Source: Chelydra serpentina
Lineage: Eukaryota; Chordata; Testudines; Chelydridae
Direction: 5' to 3'
DNA: 64,000 nucleotides
NCBI GenBank assembly: GCA_037349315.1
Contig: JBAIAC010000222.1
Coordinates: 558,001 to 622,000, forward strand
How positions within the stretch are numbered: position 1 is the stretch's first letter; each line of letters opens with the position of its first letter. The position numbers and the translations under genes are program-made. The notes under the pieces were generated by a model. The model was not told the DNA's origin, searched no databases, and saw nothing but the letters and a program-made list of their open reading frames with translations. Positions 11,591-21,265 of this stretch are shown one piece after another.

Positions 11591-12125
11591 GTGCTGAAGC
11601 GTTTGATGGTCAGAAGTATTTGTGGGCTTCTCATTTATGGACAGGAGTCCTCTAAACTCTGCCTGTTTGTAATGAGCATGTGAGGTGTGCAGGAGATCCT
11701 TGTACGGAGGGAGTGTGTGTTTCCCCTGCAGGGAGGTTGATTGCTGGGAGAGTGACCAGTCTATAACTAGAGATGCTCTGTTCTCAGTTCTTCTCTCTTG
11801 CACAGCACTGGGTTTGCATCACTGGTCACCACTACCTTGTTTGTCTGTCTTCTACTGGGTGTTGGTTTTCTGAGGAGGACGTGAGCATCCTAGTTAGTGA
11901 TGGGCCTGTGTCGTGGTGGGAAAGGGCCATGAGTATTGTGTAAATTGAGTTATATTTCATGTTCACTTTAACTGTATAGAAGTAGTGGGTTGCTTGTCTA
12001 TTGTAGGTACAAATGTGCTGGGGCTTTTTTGGGGTGTTGAATTGGTCAGTTTAGCCAAGGGAGTGTGGTATTGTGCTGTTGTGGCATTCAGCAATAATGT
12101 GGCATTTATTGTTTGTGTGCCACAG

Positions 12126-12242
12126 GGGGATCTGAGTCCAGAACTGAGGGAATGGGCTCTGGCAAGTGCGTCCTGTTTGTCACCACCATTATTGGGAACC
12201 ATGTAGACCAATGGGAGCTGAGGAGCTGGTTGCATCTGCGAG
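12126..12242 (+). other. Exon candidate with canonical splice sites (117 nt)
   Basis: Flanked by TGTTTGTGTGCCACAG at the 5' side and by GTAAGTGAC at the 3' side, both strong splice consensus matches. The frame beginning at 12,128 is open to the donor and meets a stop (TGA) two codons into the intron. The length is a multiple of three. Residues around DQWELRSW resemble the matching part of module copy 2. No domain is recognised. It may be the least decayed relative of the array modules, or an exon of a non-coding transcript. Confidence 0.5.
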
Positions 12243-12619
12243 GTAAGTGACAAGTTAGAGCTTTTAGTGCACTCCTGTTGATGAGTGTGGTCTTTGCTGC
12301 GTTAGGTGAGGTGAGTTTATTATGTGTGGGTTCTTTTATTGTTGTTTGTGGGGATCATGGAAAAATAGAGAACCGACCACATGTATGGCCAAGCTGTCTC
12401 TTGTCAGATATCATTGTGTATCACTGGTGGTTGCTGCTTTTTGTTATGTATGTGGTATTTGTTGGGTGATGGGAGGAGCGGGAGGAGAGGGTCATCTGAT
12501 AGTGTTGGTATCATGTAAAAGAAGTTATCATGGTGTATGCTGGTGCCATTATGGTGTGCAGTGTTGCATTTCCTTGTGGGGGAATGGAAAAGGGTTATGC
12601 TGACATAAGTGCTGGTTGC

Positions 12620-12820
12620 ATAATTGCAGATGGTTCGAGATACTCTTTATGGTGTTGGTCGGTGTGCACTGCATGTGTCGTAGTATTTTTGTCATCATAG
12701 GTTCCATGTGAAGATGGGGTCCAATTTGGCAAAGAACCAGTGAAGTTGAAGTATGAGTGTGGGGGACATGAAGTACTTGTTTCCCAAAATGGAAGTGAAA
12801 TCGATGTCAGGTTTGCAAGT
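12620..12820 (+). repeat. Distant relative of the exon-like module
   Basis: After a TGCATAATTGCAG acceptor-like site, the sequence TGTGTCGTAGTATTTTTGTC and the following GGTTCCATGTGAAGATGGGG region can be aligned with the middle of the 12,126-12,242 exon. The reading frame is broken. Another acceptor-like CATTGTCATAG lies near 13,006. This is inference from short matches. Confidence 0.3.
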
Positions 12821-13520
12821 TAAGTATGGTTATTGATCATTTCTTATTGTGGTTGGTTGTACATCAAAGATGGGAACTGTGTTTCACTGGGTGCATGTTA
12901 ATGGGAATTGCATGTGTCTTTGTCGTGTTTGTTTTAGAAATAGAAATGTTTAGCATGTGTTCTACTGCTGTTGAATGTGTGAATCTTTTGTTCTCATTGT
13001 CATAGGAAGCTATTTCCATCCATGTGGTCGGAAGGCATCAGTGTCAGCGGAGAAGACCTTGGTGTGCTTTGTGTGGAAGAATTGGGGTTAGATTGTATAT
13101 GGGTTGGGTTGTGATGTGAAGTGTCCTCTGTTTGATGGCTAGAACATAGTAGAGCAGTGTGGCTGGTATTACTGTGTTCTGGTAGATACCAGAATTATCA
13201 ATTGCAGAAATGACAATAATGCCATTTCATGATATCCCAATTGGAGAGGTTGGGTTCATTTGGTTGCTCACTTATGTGAAGTACTTCCTGTAATTAATTG
13301 CACAAAATGCAAACAAATTACTTATTTCACAAGAATGTTATGAGTGCAAATGTTCTAGCCATCAAAGTTGCAAGAGAACACTGTTAGTAGTTGTATAATT
13401 TTATGGGCATTCTGAAGTGTCTGTCAAGTGTGTTCATATCGTTGTGTATGCTGTATTTGTAGAGTTGTAATGTGTAGCTTGGGTTGTGGTGGGATGACTC
13501 ATGTAGTCATCCATATTGTA
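12821..13520. other. Unassigned sequence
   Basis: AT-rich, no open frame or RNA gene recognised. It may be intron or 3' flank of the putative transcript from 7.1 kb. Confidence 0.4.
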
Positions 13521-13527
13521 GTGTGCT

Positions 13528-13545
13528 CAATCACTCCAGTGATTG
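13528..13545. repeat. Small perfect palindrome 5' of the long hairpin
   Basis: CAATCACT and AGTGATTG are separated by CC. The palindrome lies directly before the main hairpin. Confidence 0.85.
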
Positions 13546-13546
13546 A

Positions 13547-13638
13547 AACCATGGTGCAGTGCAGTCAAACAGCCGGAAGGCTGACGTTGTTACAAATTTG
13601 TCAGCCTTTTGGCTGTTTCGCTGCACTGCACCATGGTT
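13547..13638. other. Long hairpin, about 37-bp stem with 14-nt loop
   Basis: The outer arms pair perfectly over 18 bp (AACCATGGTGCAGTGCAG with its complement). One T-G wobble and one C-C mismatch follow, then 8 bp (AAACAGCC/GGCTGTTT), two G-T pairs and 9 bp (AAGGCTGAC/GTCAGCCTT) around a loop at 13,587-13,600. Size, near-perfect pairing and loop are in the range of a microRNA precursor. The same features fit a young foldback MITE. I do not recognise either arm as a known microRNA, and the transcribed strand is unknown. Confidence 0.9.
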
Positions 13639-13640
13639 GG

Positions 13641-13657
13641 GACTGTCCCGGACAGTC
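13641..13657. repeat. Small perfect palindrome 3' of the long hairpin
   Basis: GACTGTC and GACAGTC flank CCG. With the palindrome at 13,528-13,545 it brackets the long hairpin symmetrically. Confidence 0.85.
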
Positions 13658-13944
13658 TTTGACTTAACATTTTGCACGTGCAGGAGCTGTTGAGGGAGCA
13701 TGCTGGCCAGTTGCTAGGTGAGGTATGGTCAAGCACCATTCCCACCTGTCACAATACATGCAAGGTTGTGTACAGGGCTGAGTGAAAGGATGTGGAAATG
13801 AAATGTGAATGTTGCTTTTGGTCATCATGTTATGTTGGTGAGCCCCAGATCCAGACTAAGACGGCAAATCCAGACTATCACGACTCCCACTCTGATACTT
13901 TCAATAACTCCGTTATCAGTGCCTGGGAGTGTAATTGAAACCAT

Positions 13945-14040
13945 GGGAACAGCCAGACTGGGCTAGACCGAAGGTCCATCTACTTCTGTATCTTTTGTTC
14001 TCACAGTAGCCAATACCAGGTGCCCAAAAGGGACACACCA
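13945..14040 (+). mobile_element. CR1-type fragment
   Basis: Carries GACTGGGCTAGACCGAAGGTCC and CCAATACCAGGTGCCC motifs, the same class of segment as 9,868-10,045, here more diverged. Confidence 0.6.
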
Positions 14041-14114
14041 AAGCACCACTGGGAGTCAAACCCAGGATCTCCTGTTTACAAGACAGGGGCTTTAACCAGC
14101 TAAGCCGTGGTGCC
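14041..14114 (-). tRNA. tRNA-Thr (TGT)
   Basis: A 74-nt cloverleaf with acceptor GGCACCA pairing TGGTGCT (one G-T) and anticodon loop CTTGTAA giving TGT. The body is that of the Thr(AGT) family (compare 35,835 and 58,681), so TGT arose by A34 to T. The T loop reads TTTGACT instead of TTCGAAT, a change in the B box that may weaken transcription. A T4 run follows within 20 nt downstream. It is intact in structure but may be a pseudogene. Confidence 0.7.
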
Positions 14115-14224
14115 CGGCTCTGGCTAAGGCAGGGTATCTGCCCACACCTGAATCCCTACCAACGCCCCACCTCCACCCCGGGTTCATCCACTGATCAGGA
14201 GCCGTGCGAGGTAACCTCACACCC

Positions 14225-14605
14225 CAACCGTGTGCCCCAATCCCCTGCCTGAGACTTTAGCCCCCCAAACCAGGAGCCCTTTCCTGCACCCCAAGACCCT
14301 CATCCCTGGCCCCACCCCAGAGCCTGCACCCCCAGCCCAGAGCCCTGACCCCCTTTTCCACCCCAACCCCCTGCTCTACCTTGGAGCCCCCCAAACTTGG
14401 AGCCCCTCCTGCAGCCCAAACCCCTCATCCCTGGCCCCACCCTGCAGCCTTCACCCCTACACCCCAATCTCCTGTCCAAGCCTAGAGCCCCCCTCATACC
14501 CTGAACCCCTCATTCTCTGCCCCACCTTGCAGCCTTCATCCTGCCCCCCAACCCCCTGCCCCAGCCCTGAGCCCCTCCCAAACCCCTCATGCCCAGCTCC
14601 ATTGG
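14225..14605. repeat. C-rich low-complexity segment
   Basis: Degenerate repeats of CCCCAACCCCCTGCCC-like strings with GAGCCCC. The same kind of sequence occurs on the other strand at 38,535-38,880. The 142-codon open frame here is a composition artefact. Confidence 0.7.
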
Positions 14606-14714
14606 GTCGTGGGCATCAACAATTTTCTTCTACTGGGTCACCAGAAAAAAAAGTTTGAAACCCGCTGCCTTAGAGGGGGAGGGGAAGGGGGAGGGGGTCA
14701 CACGACAAGAGTCA

Positions 14715-14965
14715 GTCTGTGGAGCTTTCTCCCAGAGGATGTTGTGAAGGCCAAGACGATAACAGGGCTCAAAACAGAACTAGATACATTCATGGAGGAC
14801 AGGGCCAGCAATGGCTATTAGCCAGGCTGGGCAGGGATGGTGTCTCTAGTCTCTGTTTGCCAGGAGCTGGGAATAGGCAACAGGGGATGATCACTGGCTG
14901 ATTCCCTGTTCTGTTCATTCCCTCTGGGGCCCCTGGCATTGGCCCCTGTCAGGAGACAGGACACT
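14715..14965 (+). mobile_element. CR1 LINE 3' region
   Basis: Contains the translated-type motif around GTGAAGGCCAAGACGATAAC, then the CATTCCCTCTGGGGCCCCTG and CAGGAGACAGGACACTGGGC segments typical of a turtle CR1 3' end. It is truncated before the terminal repeats. Confidence 0.75.
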
Positions 14966-15113
14966 GGGCTGGATGGAGCTTTGATGAAACCCCCCCAGAG
15001 CTCTCCTGCCGTTGGCACTTTGCCCTCACTGCTCAGATTGAAACTTGTGCAGGGAGACAGGCCAGCCACAGCCCAGCTGGGCATGAGCAGAGCAGCCAGG
15101 TGAAAAGCAAAGC

Positions 15114-15185
15114 TGGAGATGCTGGGGCTTGAACCCAGGACCTCAAACATGCGAAGCAGGCGCTCTACCACTGAGCTACATCCCC
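15114..15185 (-). tRNA. tRNA-Ala (CGC)
   Basis: A 72-nt cloverleaf with acceptor GGGGATG/CATCTCC (one G-T) and discriminator A. The D arm TAGCTCAGTGGTAGAGC is textbook. Anticodon loop TTCGCAT gives CGC. The T loop TTCAAGC is acceptable. A T4 terminator lies about 15 nt downstream on the minus strand. Probably functional, and the only Ala gene in the window. Confidence 0.9.
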
Positions 15186-16189
15186 AGACAGACCTGACTG
15201 CCTGGCTGTTCACACTCAGAGCCTGCCTCCTTCCAAAGCAGCCAGTGGCTTATAAACTTCATTGGAAGCCTTCCCCGCCCCTGCCCCCGCCCCCCACTGC
15301 CCCGATCATGCTCTCGTGGAGGTTGCTGGCTCATAGGGGTCACTTTGCAGCAGGGCCAGATTCTATGTGTGGGGCAGAGAGAGTCGTGCCCTGGACTCCG
15401 GGTGCAGAGATACACTCAGCCTCTCCCCTGCATTGGGGGGGGGTGCTGCCACCCCCTGCTGGAAGGTCATGGTGGTGGGGGGCGCTGTGAACAGCTCAAT
15501 CCCTGACCCTGGTGGCAGAAGTGGGGTGGGGAGCTCCAGGTGTTTCTAGGATCTGCTATTTCCACCGGCCTGTAAAGTCCGGCTTTCCCCAGCACATTCA
15601 CTGCGGTGCAATTGGGTCCCTGTTTCTATGGCTGAACAGGAAAGAATCGCTCCCGGTTTCCCGTCTCTCTGCAGCATGATTAGCCTGTGTCGGTGGTTAA
15701 TGAGGTGGATCTAGCTGTAGATTGTTATTCATTCCCCACCTGGACAGTTCACACAGTCCCTGTCCCGTGCAGATCTCCAGCACCTCAGCTACCCCGGTAG
15801 CAGTGGTTGGGTTTTCCCTGAGGCCCTGAGATTTTTAGGGTCCTTTTCTCAGCTTTTCCCCCATCCCGGACATTCCATGAAATAACTGTAGCAGCACTAA
15901 GGAGAAGGGGAGGGAACAACTCACTGCCGGCGCTGGATGTGCCCAGGGCCCCCTGCTCGTCCATTGGTTCCATGGAATTTGACCCCCTGCTTTGCACAAG
16001 GGACAGAGACAGATCTCGCTGTTCCTGGGTCTGTGCAGAGAAAATGGTGCTTCTGTCTGAAAGAGAGGCGGGAAATGGCCCCATGGTGGGACAATATCCT
16101 CAGGATTAAGAGCAAAGGACTCAGGCTGAGAACCGATTTAACTCCACTCATCTGGGATTTAACAAATTGTCTTCCATGGAGACTCAGAC

Positions 16190-16690
16190 TTTAAGGTCAG
16201 AAGGGACCATTATGATCATCTAGTCTGACCTCCTGCACAATGCAGGCCACAGAATCTCACCCACCCACTCCTGGAATAATCCTCTCACCTATGTCTCAGC
16301 TATTGAAGTCCTCAATCACAGTTTAAAGACTTCAAGATGCAGAGAATCCTCCAGTAAGTGACCCGTGCCCCATGCTGCAGAGGAAGACGAAAAACCTCCA
16401 GGGCCTCTGCCGATCTACGCAGGAGGAAAATTCCTTCCTGACCCCAAATATGGCAATCAGCTGAACCCCGAGCATGTGGGCAAGACTCACCAGCCAGACA
16501 CCCAGGAAAAAGTTCTCTGTAGTAACTTCTAACATCCCATCATTGACCATTGGGCCTATTTACCACTGATGGCAATAAATTGACTAAGATCATGTTATCC
16601 CATCAAACCATCCCCTCCATAAATGGATCTAGCTTAATCTTGAAGCCAGATAGGTCCTTTGCCCCCACTGCTTCCCTTGGGACACTGGGA
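16190..16690 (-). mobile_element. CR1-type LINE 3' region, inverted
   Basis: Reads inverted from a TTTAAGGTCAGAAGGGACC end (the CR1 GGTCCCTTCTGACCTTAAAG tail) through a CCTGCACAATGCAGGCCACAG region and a CAAATATGGCAATCAGCTG region. The same order occurs at 23,576-24,335. Confidence 0.75.
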
Positions 16691-17034
16691 CCTTGTGACA
16701 TTGAGCCAGACTCGGTGGGGTTGGGCTGATTTAACTCCCTGGCCGGCTGCCGCCTCAGCCACCTCTTGCCCCATGGCCTAGGCTCTTGGCCCTCTGCTGA
16801 TTGCTCCTTGCTGGATTGCCCAGAGCAAAAAGGAAGACGTGTAGGTTTAGCACACAATGGTTTTGATCGATCAGCCACAGGGTTTTGGGCCCAGCCCACT
16901 TCTGCTGCACCCCCCTGCTGGGTCTTCAGCCCCAGCTCCAGCATCCGGCCTAGTGCCTTGTGAGCTCCAGCGCTGGCAGGGAGATGCACCGGCTGCTCGG
17001 AGCAGCCTTGGTAACAGCAGTTTTCTTTCTGTGT

Positions 17035-17108
17035 GTCTCTGTGGCGCAATGGGTCAGCGCGTTCGGCTGTTAACCGAAAGGCTGGTGGTTCGAGCCCACC
17101 CAGGGACA
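17035..17108 (+). tRNA. tRNA-Asn (GTT)
   Basis: A 74-nt cloverleaf with acceptor GTCTCTG/CAGGGAC, A box GGCGCAATGGGTCAGCGC, anticodon loop CTGTTAA and an intact B box GGTTCGAGCCC. The body is essentially the conserved vertebrate Asn(GTT) sequence. The discriminator is A where mammals have G. The first T4 downstream is about 40 nt away. Likely functional. Confidence 0.92.
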
Positions 17109-17535
17109 GGAATAACCTGATCTTGCTTCTTAAGGGACTGTTTTGCTGCCTCAAAGACGCCTCCCAGCAGCTGGTTTGCCAGGGCCCCTGCCCAGCCCCC
17201 TGCACCGCTCCCTGCCAGGGCCAGAGCTCGCAAGGCACCAGCCTGGAGCCAGGGCCGCTGGGTGCTGCTTACGACAAGCCAGCAGAGGGACACAGGGGAA
17301 CTGTGCTGTGCCCATAACACAGAGGTGGATTCATCAAACCCTCTTCTGCGAGCACCGGGCCTCCCGCTTCCTACCCTGGGCCTGCAAGCGAGGGGGCGGC
17401 TTGCACAGCGCCAAGAGTCTCACCTGTGAGGCAGGAGGCGGCTGACGCCCGCAGCCTGCTGGGGAGCTCCCAGAAGTGATTAAGGGACAGAGACTCCTAA
17501 GTGCCCAGAGTAACTAGGGTCTGGGGTTCACGAGG

Positions 17536-18235
17536 CCGGTAAGGGGGTCACTATGTCGGCCTTGTAACCCTGGGTGTCAGGTCGCTGTGCAGCTTTGATC
17601 TAGAGCTCTGATCCCAACGACCGACCAGCAGCCCACAGCCTCACCCTGGGTCTGCCCCACCTGGTTACTCCTCACAGGCTGACCTGACCCCCCTTCCAGC
17701 CCTGGATTCGCCCCCTAATCACCCTACTGCCACTCAGAGCCACAGACGTGGAGGTGCTGATGGAGGGAGGGGTGACTCTGGGATGGGGTTCTTCTCGAAA
17801 GATGGCTGCAGAAAGGTGGTGCTCAGCTCTGTCAGGGACCTTCGCTGACAGGGGATGCCAACATTTCTGTAAGGCGCATAAAGGGGATATCTGACTTCCA
17901 AGCGAATGTGAGGAATGTGGAATTATGAGAGGGAATTTCCATCCCTCCAGCAGCTATGCACCTCAAGGCCCCAGTGGCCTAATGGATAAGGCATTGGTTT
18001 TCTAAGCCAGGGACTATGGGTTCAAGTCCCATCTGGGGTGCAAAAGTACTTGCTTTCTTCCTGTACATTGGGAGATGTTGGAACACAAAGTACTGGATCT
18101 TGGGAACAATCCCCCAGAAATGTCATCTTCAGCTCAACAAATGCTTTCTAGACCCATCAGTAGCAAACACTTAATACTAGTGTTTGTGTGAGAATGGAGT
18201 GAAGGGGAGTGTTTACTCCGACACGTCAATGAAGG
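17536..18235 (+). repeat. Duplication block A, left arm (with tRNA-Arg)
   Basis: Matches 56,643-57,382 in inverted orientation. The shared landmarks include the stretch around GATCTAGAGCTCTGATCCC, the tRNA-Arg gene, and TTTCTAGACCCATCAGTAG. Divergence includes small indels, for example the loss near 17,835 of a segment kept at 43,185. Confidence 0.85.
17968..18040 (+). tRNA. tRNA-Arg (TCT)
   Basis: A 73-nt cloverleaf with acceptor GCCCCAG/CTGGGGT and discriminator G. D arm TGGCCTAATGGATAAGGC. Anticodon loop TTTCTAA gives TCT. The inverted paralogue at 56,876 has loop TTCCTAA (CCT), the usual anticodon for this body, so this copy probably switched by C34 to T. It still reads an Arg codon, so charging and decoding stay consistent. 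The downstream T run is only TTT. Confidence 0.85.
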
Positions 18236-18769
18236 AAACAGACAGAAAGAGCAAGGCCGTTCTGAAAGAGAATAGATCTGTCTGGAGACAAAGCAGACCC
18301 TGAGAATGAGCAACGGCGTGAAAAGAAGAGCTTCACATGTGTGTTAGGTGTTAGTTAGGTTGGTCTGGCAAATTTAAAGAAAATCCCAATGCCCTTAGCA
18401 TGATGCGGACACTGGCTGTTTCTGATCTTTTACTGAGAGCTCATTGAGAAATAGTTTCCTTAATGATGTTATGGAATATCGGGTGGGCTGTGAAGGCACC
18501 ATGCTTCCTGCTTTCGCCCTTCAAGACGACATGGCTACATGGCATAGGGCCAATGTGCCCCTTCCAGTCAACTGCTAGAGAAGACAACAGCAGCACAGAC
18601 AGGGTTGGCAGCCGGGCAGACTGGAGCTCCAGGCAGACGGTGGGACCAGGTCTCATCAATGGGGAGGTGGCCACCCCAGCATGCACAAGACTGAGCCAGC
18701 AAGTGTGGTGTGTACTGCCGCCTGCCCCTACTCACTTTTGCAACTGTGTTTCCCTGAGGACACTCATAT

Positions 18770-18825
18770 GACCCAAAAATCGGGACTGTCCCTATAAAGT
18801 TGGAATATCTGGTCACCCCATGGGA
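18770..18825. mobile_element. hAT-type MITE remnant
   Basis: Contains CCCAAAAATCGGGACTGTCC and CTATAAAGTTGGAATATCTGG, ending GGTCACCCCA, so only one end of the TAGGGTGACCAG family element is left. Confidence 0.6.
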
Positions 18826-18965
18826 AACAGTATCAAAAACCTTACTAAAGGCAAGATAGATCCTGTCGACCACTTTCTACCCCATACACAAGGCTTCTTA
18901 CCCTGTTAAAGAAAGCTTTCAGGCTGGTTTTACATGGCAGACTGCTTGAATTAGCTACACCAGGT

Positions 18966-19246
18966 CAGGGGCGCCGACTCCGTGGGTGCTCCGGTGCTGG
19001 AGCACCCATGGAGAAAAATTGGTGGGTGCTCCGCACCCACCGGCAACTCCCCGCCCGCCCCAGACCCACCGGGCACCGGGAGATGTTGCGGGGCCCCGCC
19101 CCCGACGCTGGGCAACATGGCGTCGGCGTCGGGGGCTGGGCCCCACAACGTCACCCGGCGTCAGGGGCGGGGCCTGGCGTCGGGCGGGGCCCCGCCCCCG
19201 ACGCCGGGTGACAGCACCCACGGGCGGGGCCGGAAGTCAGCCCCTG
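18966..19246. mobile_element. GC-rich non-autonomous DNA element
   Basis: The ends are CAGGGGCGCCGACTCC and the inverted GGAAGTCAGCCCCTG, so terminal CAGGGGC is repeated inverted. The interior is very GC-rich with repeated GGCGTCGG/CCCCGCCC. It abuts the tail of the Phe-like tRNA remnant at 19,241. The long open frames across it reflect GC content only. Confidence 0.65.
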
Positions 19247-19313
19247 TGCCTGGTATCCAGCCAGAAACCTTCAGATCTTCAATCTCATCCACTCCCCACT
19301 GAGCTACTTGGGC
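19241..19313 (-). pseudogene. tRNA-Phe remnant (GAA)
   Basis: D arm TAGCTCAGTGGGGAG and anticodon region ATTGAAGATC mark a Phe(GAA) body. The acceptor arms (GCCCAAG and CACAGGG) do not pair, and the T loop is CTGGATA instead of TTCGATC. The inverted paralogue at 51,627-51,699 has the same defects, so decay preceded the block duplication. The 3' end touches the mobile element at 18,966-19,246. Confidence 0.8.
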
Positions 19314-20092
19314 AGCGACCAGGCCCCCCAAGAAGGGTTAATACACGTGCCACAGCTCGTGCTGGGGAGATTGAAATCCTGATGTCACAAGGCAGGAGAC
19401 TAGCAGTGGCCTTAGCCCCGGAGGAGCAGGCTGGGGCTTCCTGGATCCCCATCACTCAAGCCAGCACCTGCCCCCTCCCAAGCTGTCACTGGCGCCCCCA
19501 GGTCGGGGAGACAGGAGCAGCGGTTCCCACGGGAACAAGTCCACCCCCGGCTCGCAGGCAACTCCCAAGCCTGACACAGAAAAACATCTTGCCAGGAAGG
19601 AGCCCACTGGGACTCCCCATTGCTACTTTTCCTCCCACCCAGAACCCCGCTGCTTCTCCTGGGCTGCAAGTAGCCACCCCTGGGAAGCCGAGGGGCAGGC
19701 ACAGGATTCTACCTCCCAGCAGCCAACAGCACCTCCCCAGGCTTTGGCAGAACGAACGGTGGCGCTCGACTAACCCCACTGAGCCGCTTAGCTTCTGTCC
19801 TGCCTTCCTCAGCACGACCTTCCTCTTTTGCCCCATTCCCCCCTCACTTCCTCCTTTGGGGAGTGGGAAGAGCTGGGCTCTGTAGGCCAACCTCCAAGGG
19901 CAGAGGAGGCCAACCCACAAGGCTCCAAGAGGTGACTGGCCGAGATCCTGAAGCTTTCCCTGGCTGATGCTAAGGCGCTTTCTCAGCTCATTTCCCCACC
20001 CTCTGTCCTGCAGGGTTGGGGTTATCCCAGGGACAGGCCAGTGGCAGATGGAGGAGTGTCTTGCTGGACAGCTAGGGAAAAGGAAACCATCA

Positions 20093-20165
20093 TGTTTCTG
20101 TCTGGTGTCGAACCAGGTGCCGTTTATGTGTTAGGCAAATGTGATAACCACTACACCACAGAAAC
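20093..20165 (-). tRNA. tRNA-Val (AAC)
   Basis: A 73-nt cloverleaf with perfect acceptor GTTTCTG/CAGAAAC and discriminator A. D arm GTGTAGTGGTTATCAC, anticodon loop CTAACAC (AAC), and B box GGTTCGACACC. The anticodon stem has one C-A mismatch and one G-T. T4 follows about 20 nt downstream. The inverted partner is 50,774-50,846. Confidence 0.85.
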
Positions 20166-20557
20166 TCTCTCACTGCGCTCTGCCCCTTCCCTTCTAATTC
20201 CATCCACTTGGCTGGCGCTCGCCCTGGCACACACCGCTGGGCGAACTTGAAGAAAGTGGTGGCAGCTCTTCGGTGGGTCGGCTGGTAGAACAAAGAACTG
20301 GAGCCGGCTCCCAGGAAGTCATCCTTACCTCGCCCTTGTGACTCCAGCTTGAAGGAGAGCTTCTTTCCTTCCCCTGCTGAGAAAGAGCAAGGGAAGAACA
20401 AAAGCCCACATCCATAGGGGGGTAGAGGCTTCAGGAGCCCACAGCATTTGCCCATCTGGGGCATTGTGGCTGAGATCTCTGCTGGCCAGCGCCAGCGCTC
20501 GCAAGGCGCTAGTGTGGACGCTGGGTGCTGGGTGCTGGATGCTGAAGGCAAAGACCC

Positions 20558-20629
20558 AGCAGAGTGGCGCAGCGGCAGCGTGCTGGGCCCATGACCCAGA
20601 GCTCGATGGATCGAAACCATCCTCTGCTA
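20558..20629 (+). tRNA. Initiator tRNA-Met (CAT)
   Basis: A 72-nt cloverleaf with AGCAGAG acceptor starting with A, the three G-C pairs of the initiator anticodon stem (GGG/CCC), loop CCCATGA, and T loop ATCGAAA, where A54 and A60 mark eukaryotic initiator tRNAs. Loop position 38 is G's neighbour variant ATGA instead of the usual ATAA. A T5 run follows within 20 nt. One of five initiator-type copies in the window. Confidence 0.9.
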
Positions 20630-20939
20630 GGCAGGTGCTTGCCTCTTTTTGCTCTGGCCCTGCAAGCGAGGGGGCGACAAGCAGAGCGCCAGGAGCCGAG
20701 GCCGTGAGGCAAGAGGCGGCTGAGGGGTCGGACTGCCAGGGAGCTCCCCGGCCCCTCTGGCTGCCTGGGCTGAAGGCGAGAGCCAGGCCTGTGCGTGAGG
20801 TCTGAGTGCCGGTGGCTCCCCCACTCCTCGGGAGGGTCTGTCCCAAGGCAGCGGCCCAGCCCCCCTCCAAGGGGGGTGCGTCCCACCAGCATTTCTTGCC
20901 CCGTTTGGGGAGGTTCAGCCTCCCCGAGCCCCTTGTAGC

Positions 20940-21265
20940 CGTCTGTGAGGGGAGGGGCTGTGAGGGGGAGGGTCCATGGGTGTGCAGTGTGAGGGGGAGG
21001 GGCTGTGAGGGGGAGGGCTATGGAGTGTCTCTGCAAGGGGGAGGGGCTGTGAGGGGGAGGGTCCATGGGGTGTCAGTGTGAGGGGGAGGGTCCATGGGGG
21101 AGTCAGTGTGAGTGGAGGGGCTGTGAGGGGGAGGGTCCATGGGGGTGTCTCTGTGAGGGGAGGGGCTGTGAGGGGGAGGGTCCATGGGGGTGTCAGTGTG
21201 AGGGGGAGGGGCTGTGAGGGGGAGGGTCCATGGGGGAGTCAGTGTGAGGGGGAGGGGCTGCGAGA
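20940..21265 (+). repeat. G-rich minisatellite, about 46-bp unit
   Basis: Units contain GTGAGGGGGAGGGGCTGTGA and GGGTCCATGGGGGTGTC. The longer inverted counterpart is at 49,215-49,795. Open frames on both strands are repetitive artefacts. Confidence 0.85.

Larger units (their letters stand above)
7600..11950 (+). repeat. Higher-order tandem array of exon-like units, dimer period about 1.54 kb
   Basis: The marker GATGCTCC occurs at 7,978, 8,688, 9,368, 10,228, 10,911 and 11,772, so the spacings are 710, 680, 860, 683 and 861 bp. The last four give a dimer of about 1,543 bp repeated nearly twice (about 8,690-10,230 and 10,230-11,772). Each unit holds an exon-like module after TTTGTATTTGCAG and a second conserved block containing TTACACAGCACTGGGTTTGC. 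A CR1-type fragment sits at the same place in both long units, so it inserted before the last duplication. No known gene or repeat family is recognised. Confidence 0.8.

Noticed and set aside
14230..14658. 142-codon proline-rich frame
   Set aside because: Low-complexity C-rich repeat, also present inverted at 38.5-38.9 kb.
18986..19920. 299-codon plus-strand frame and overlapping minus-strand frames
   Set aside because: They cross a GC-rich mobile element and the Phe tRNA remnant. The inverted copy at 50.9-51.6 kb does not preserve the 5' part, and there is no recognisable domain.
20325..21066. Several 110-185 codon frames around the iMet gene, mirrored at 49.98-50.77 kb
   Set aside because: High GC content lowers stop frequency. 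Frames overlap on both strands and run through a tRNA gene and a minisatellite, and arm-to-arm changes include frame-breaking indels.
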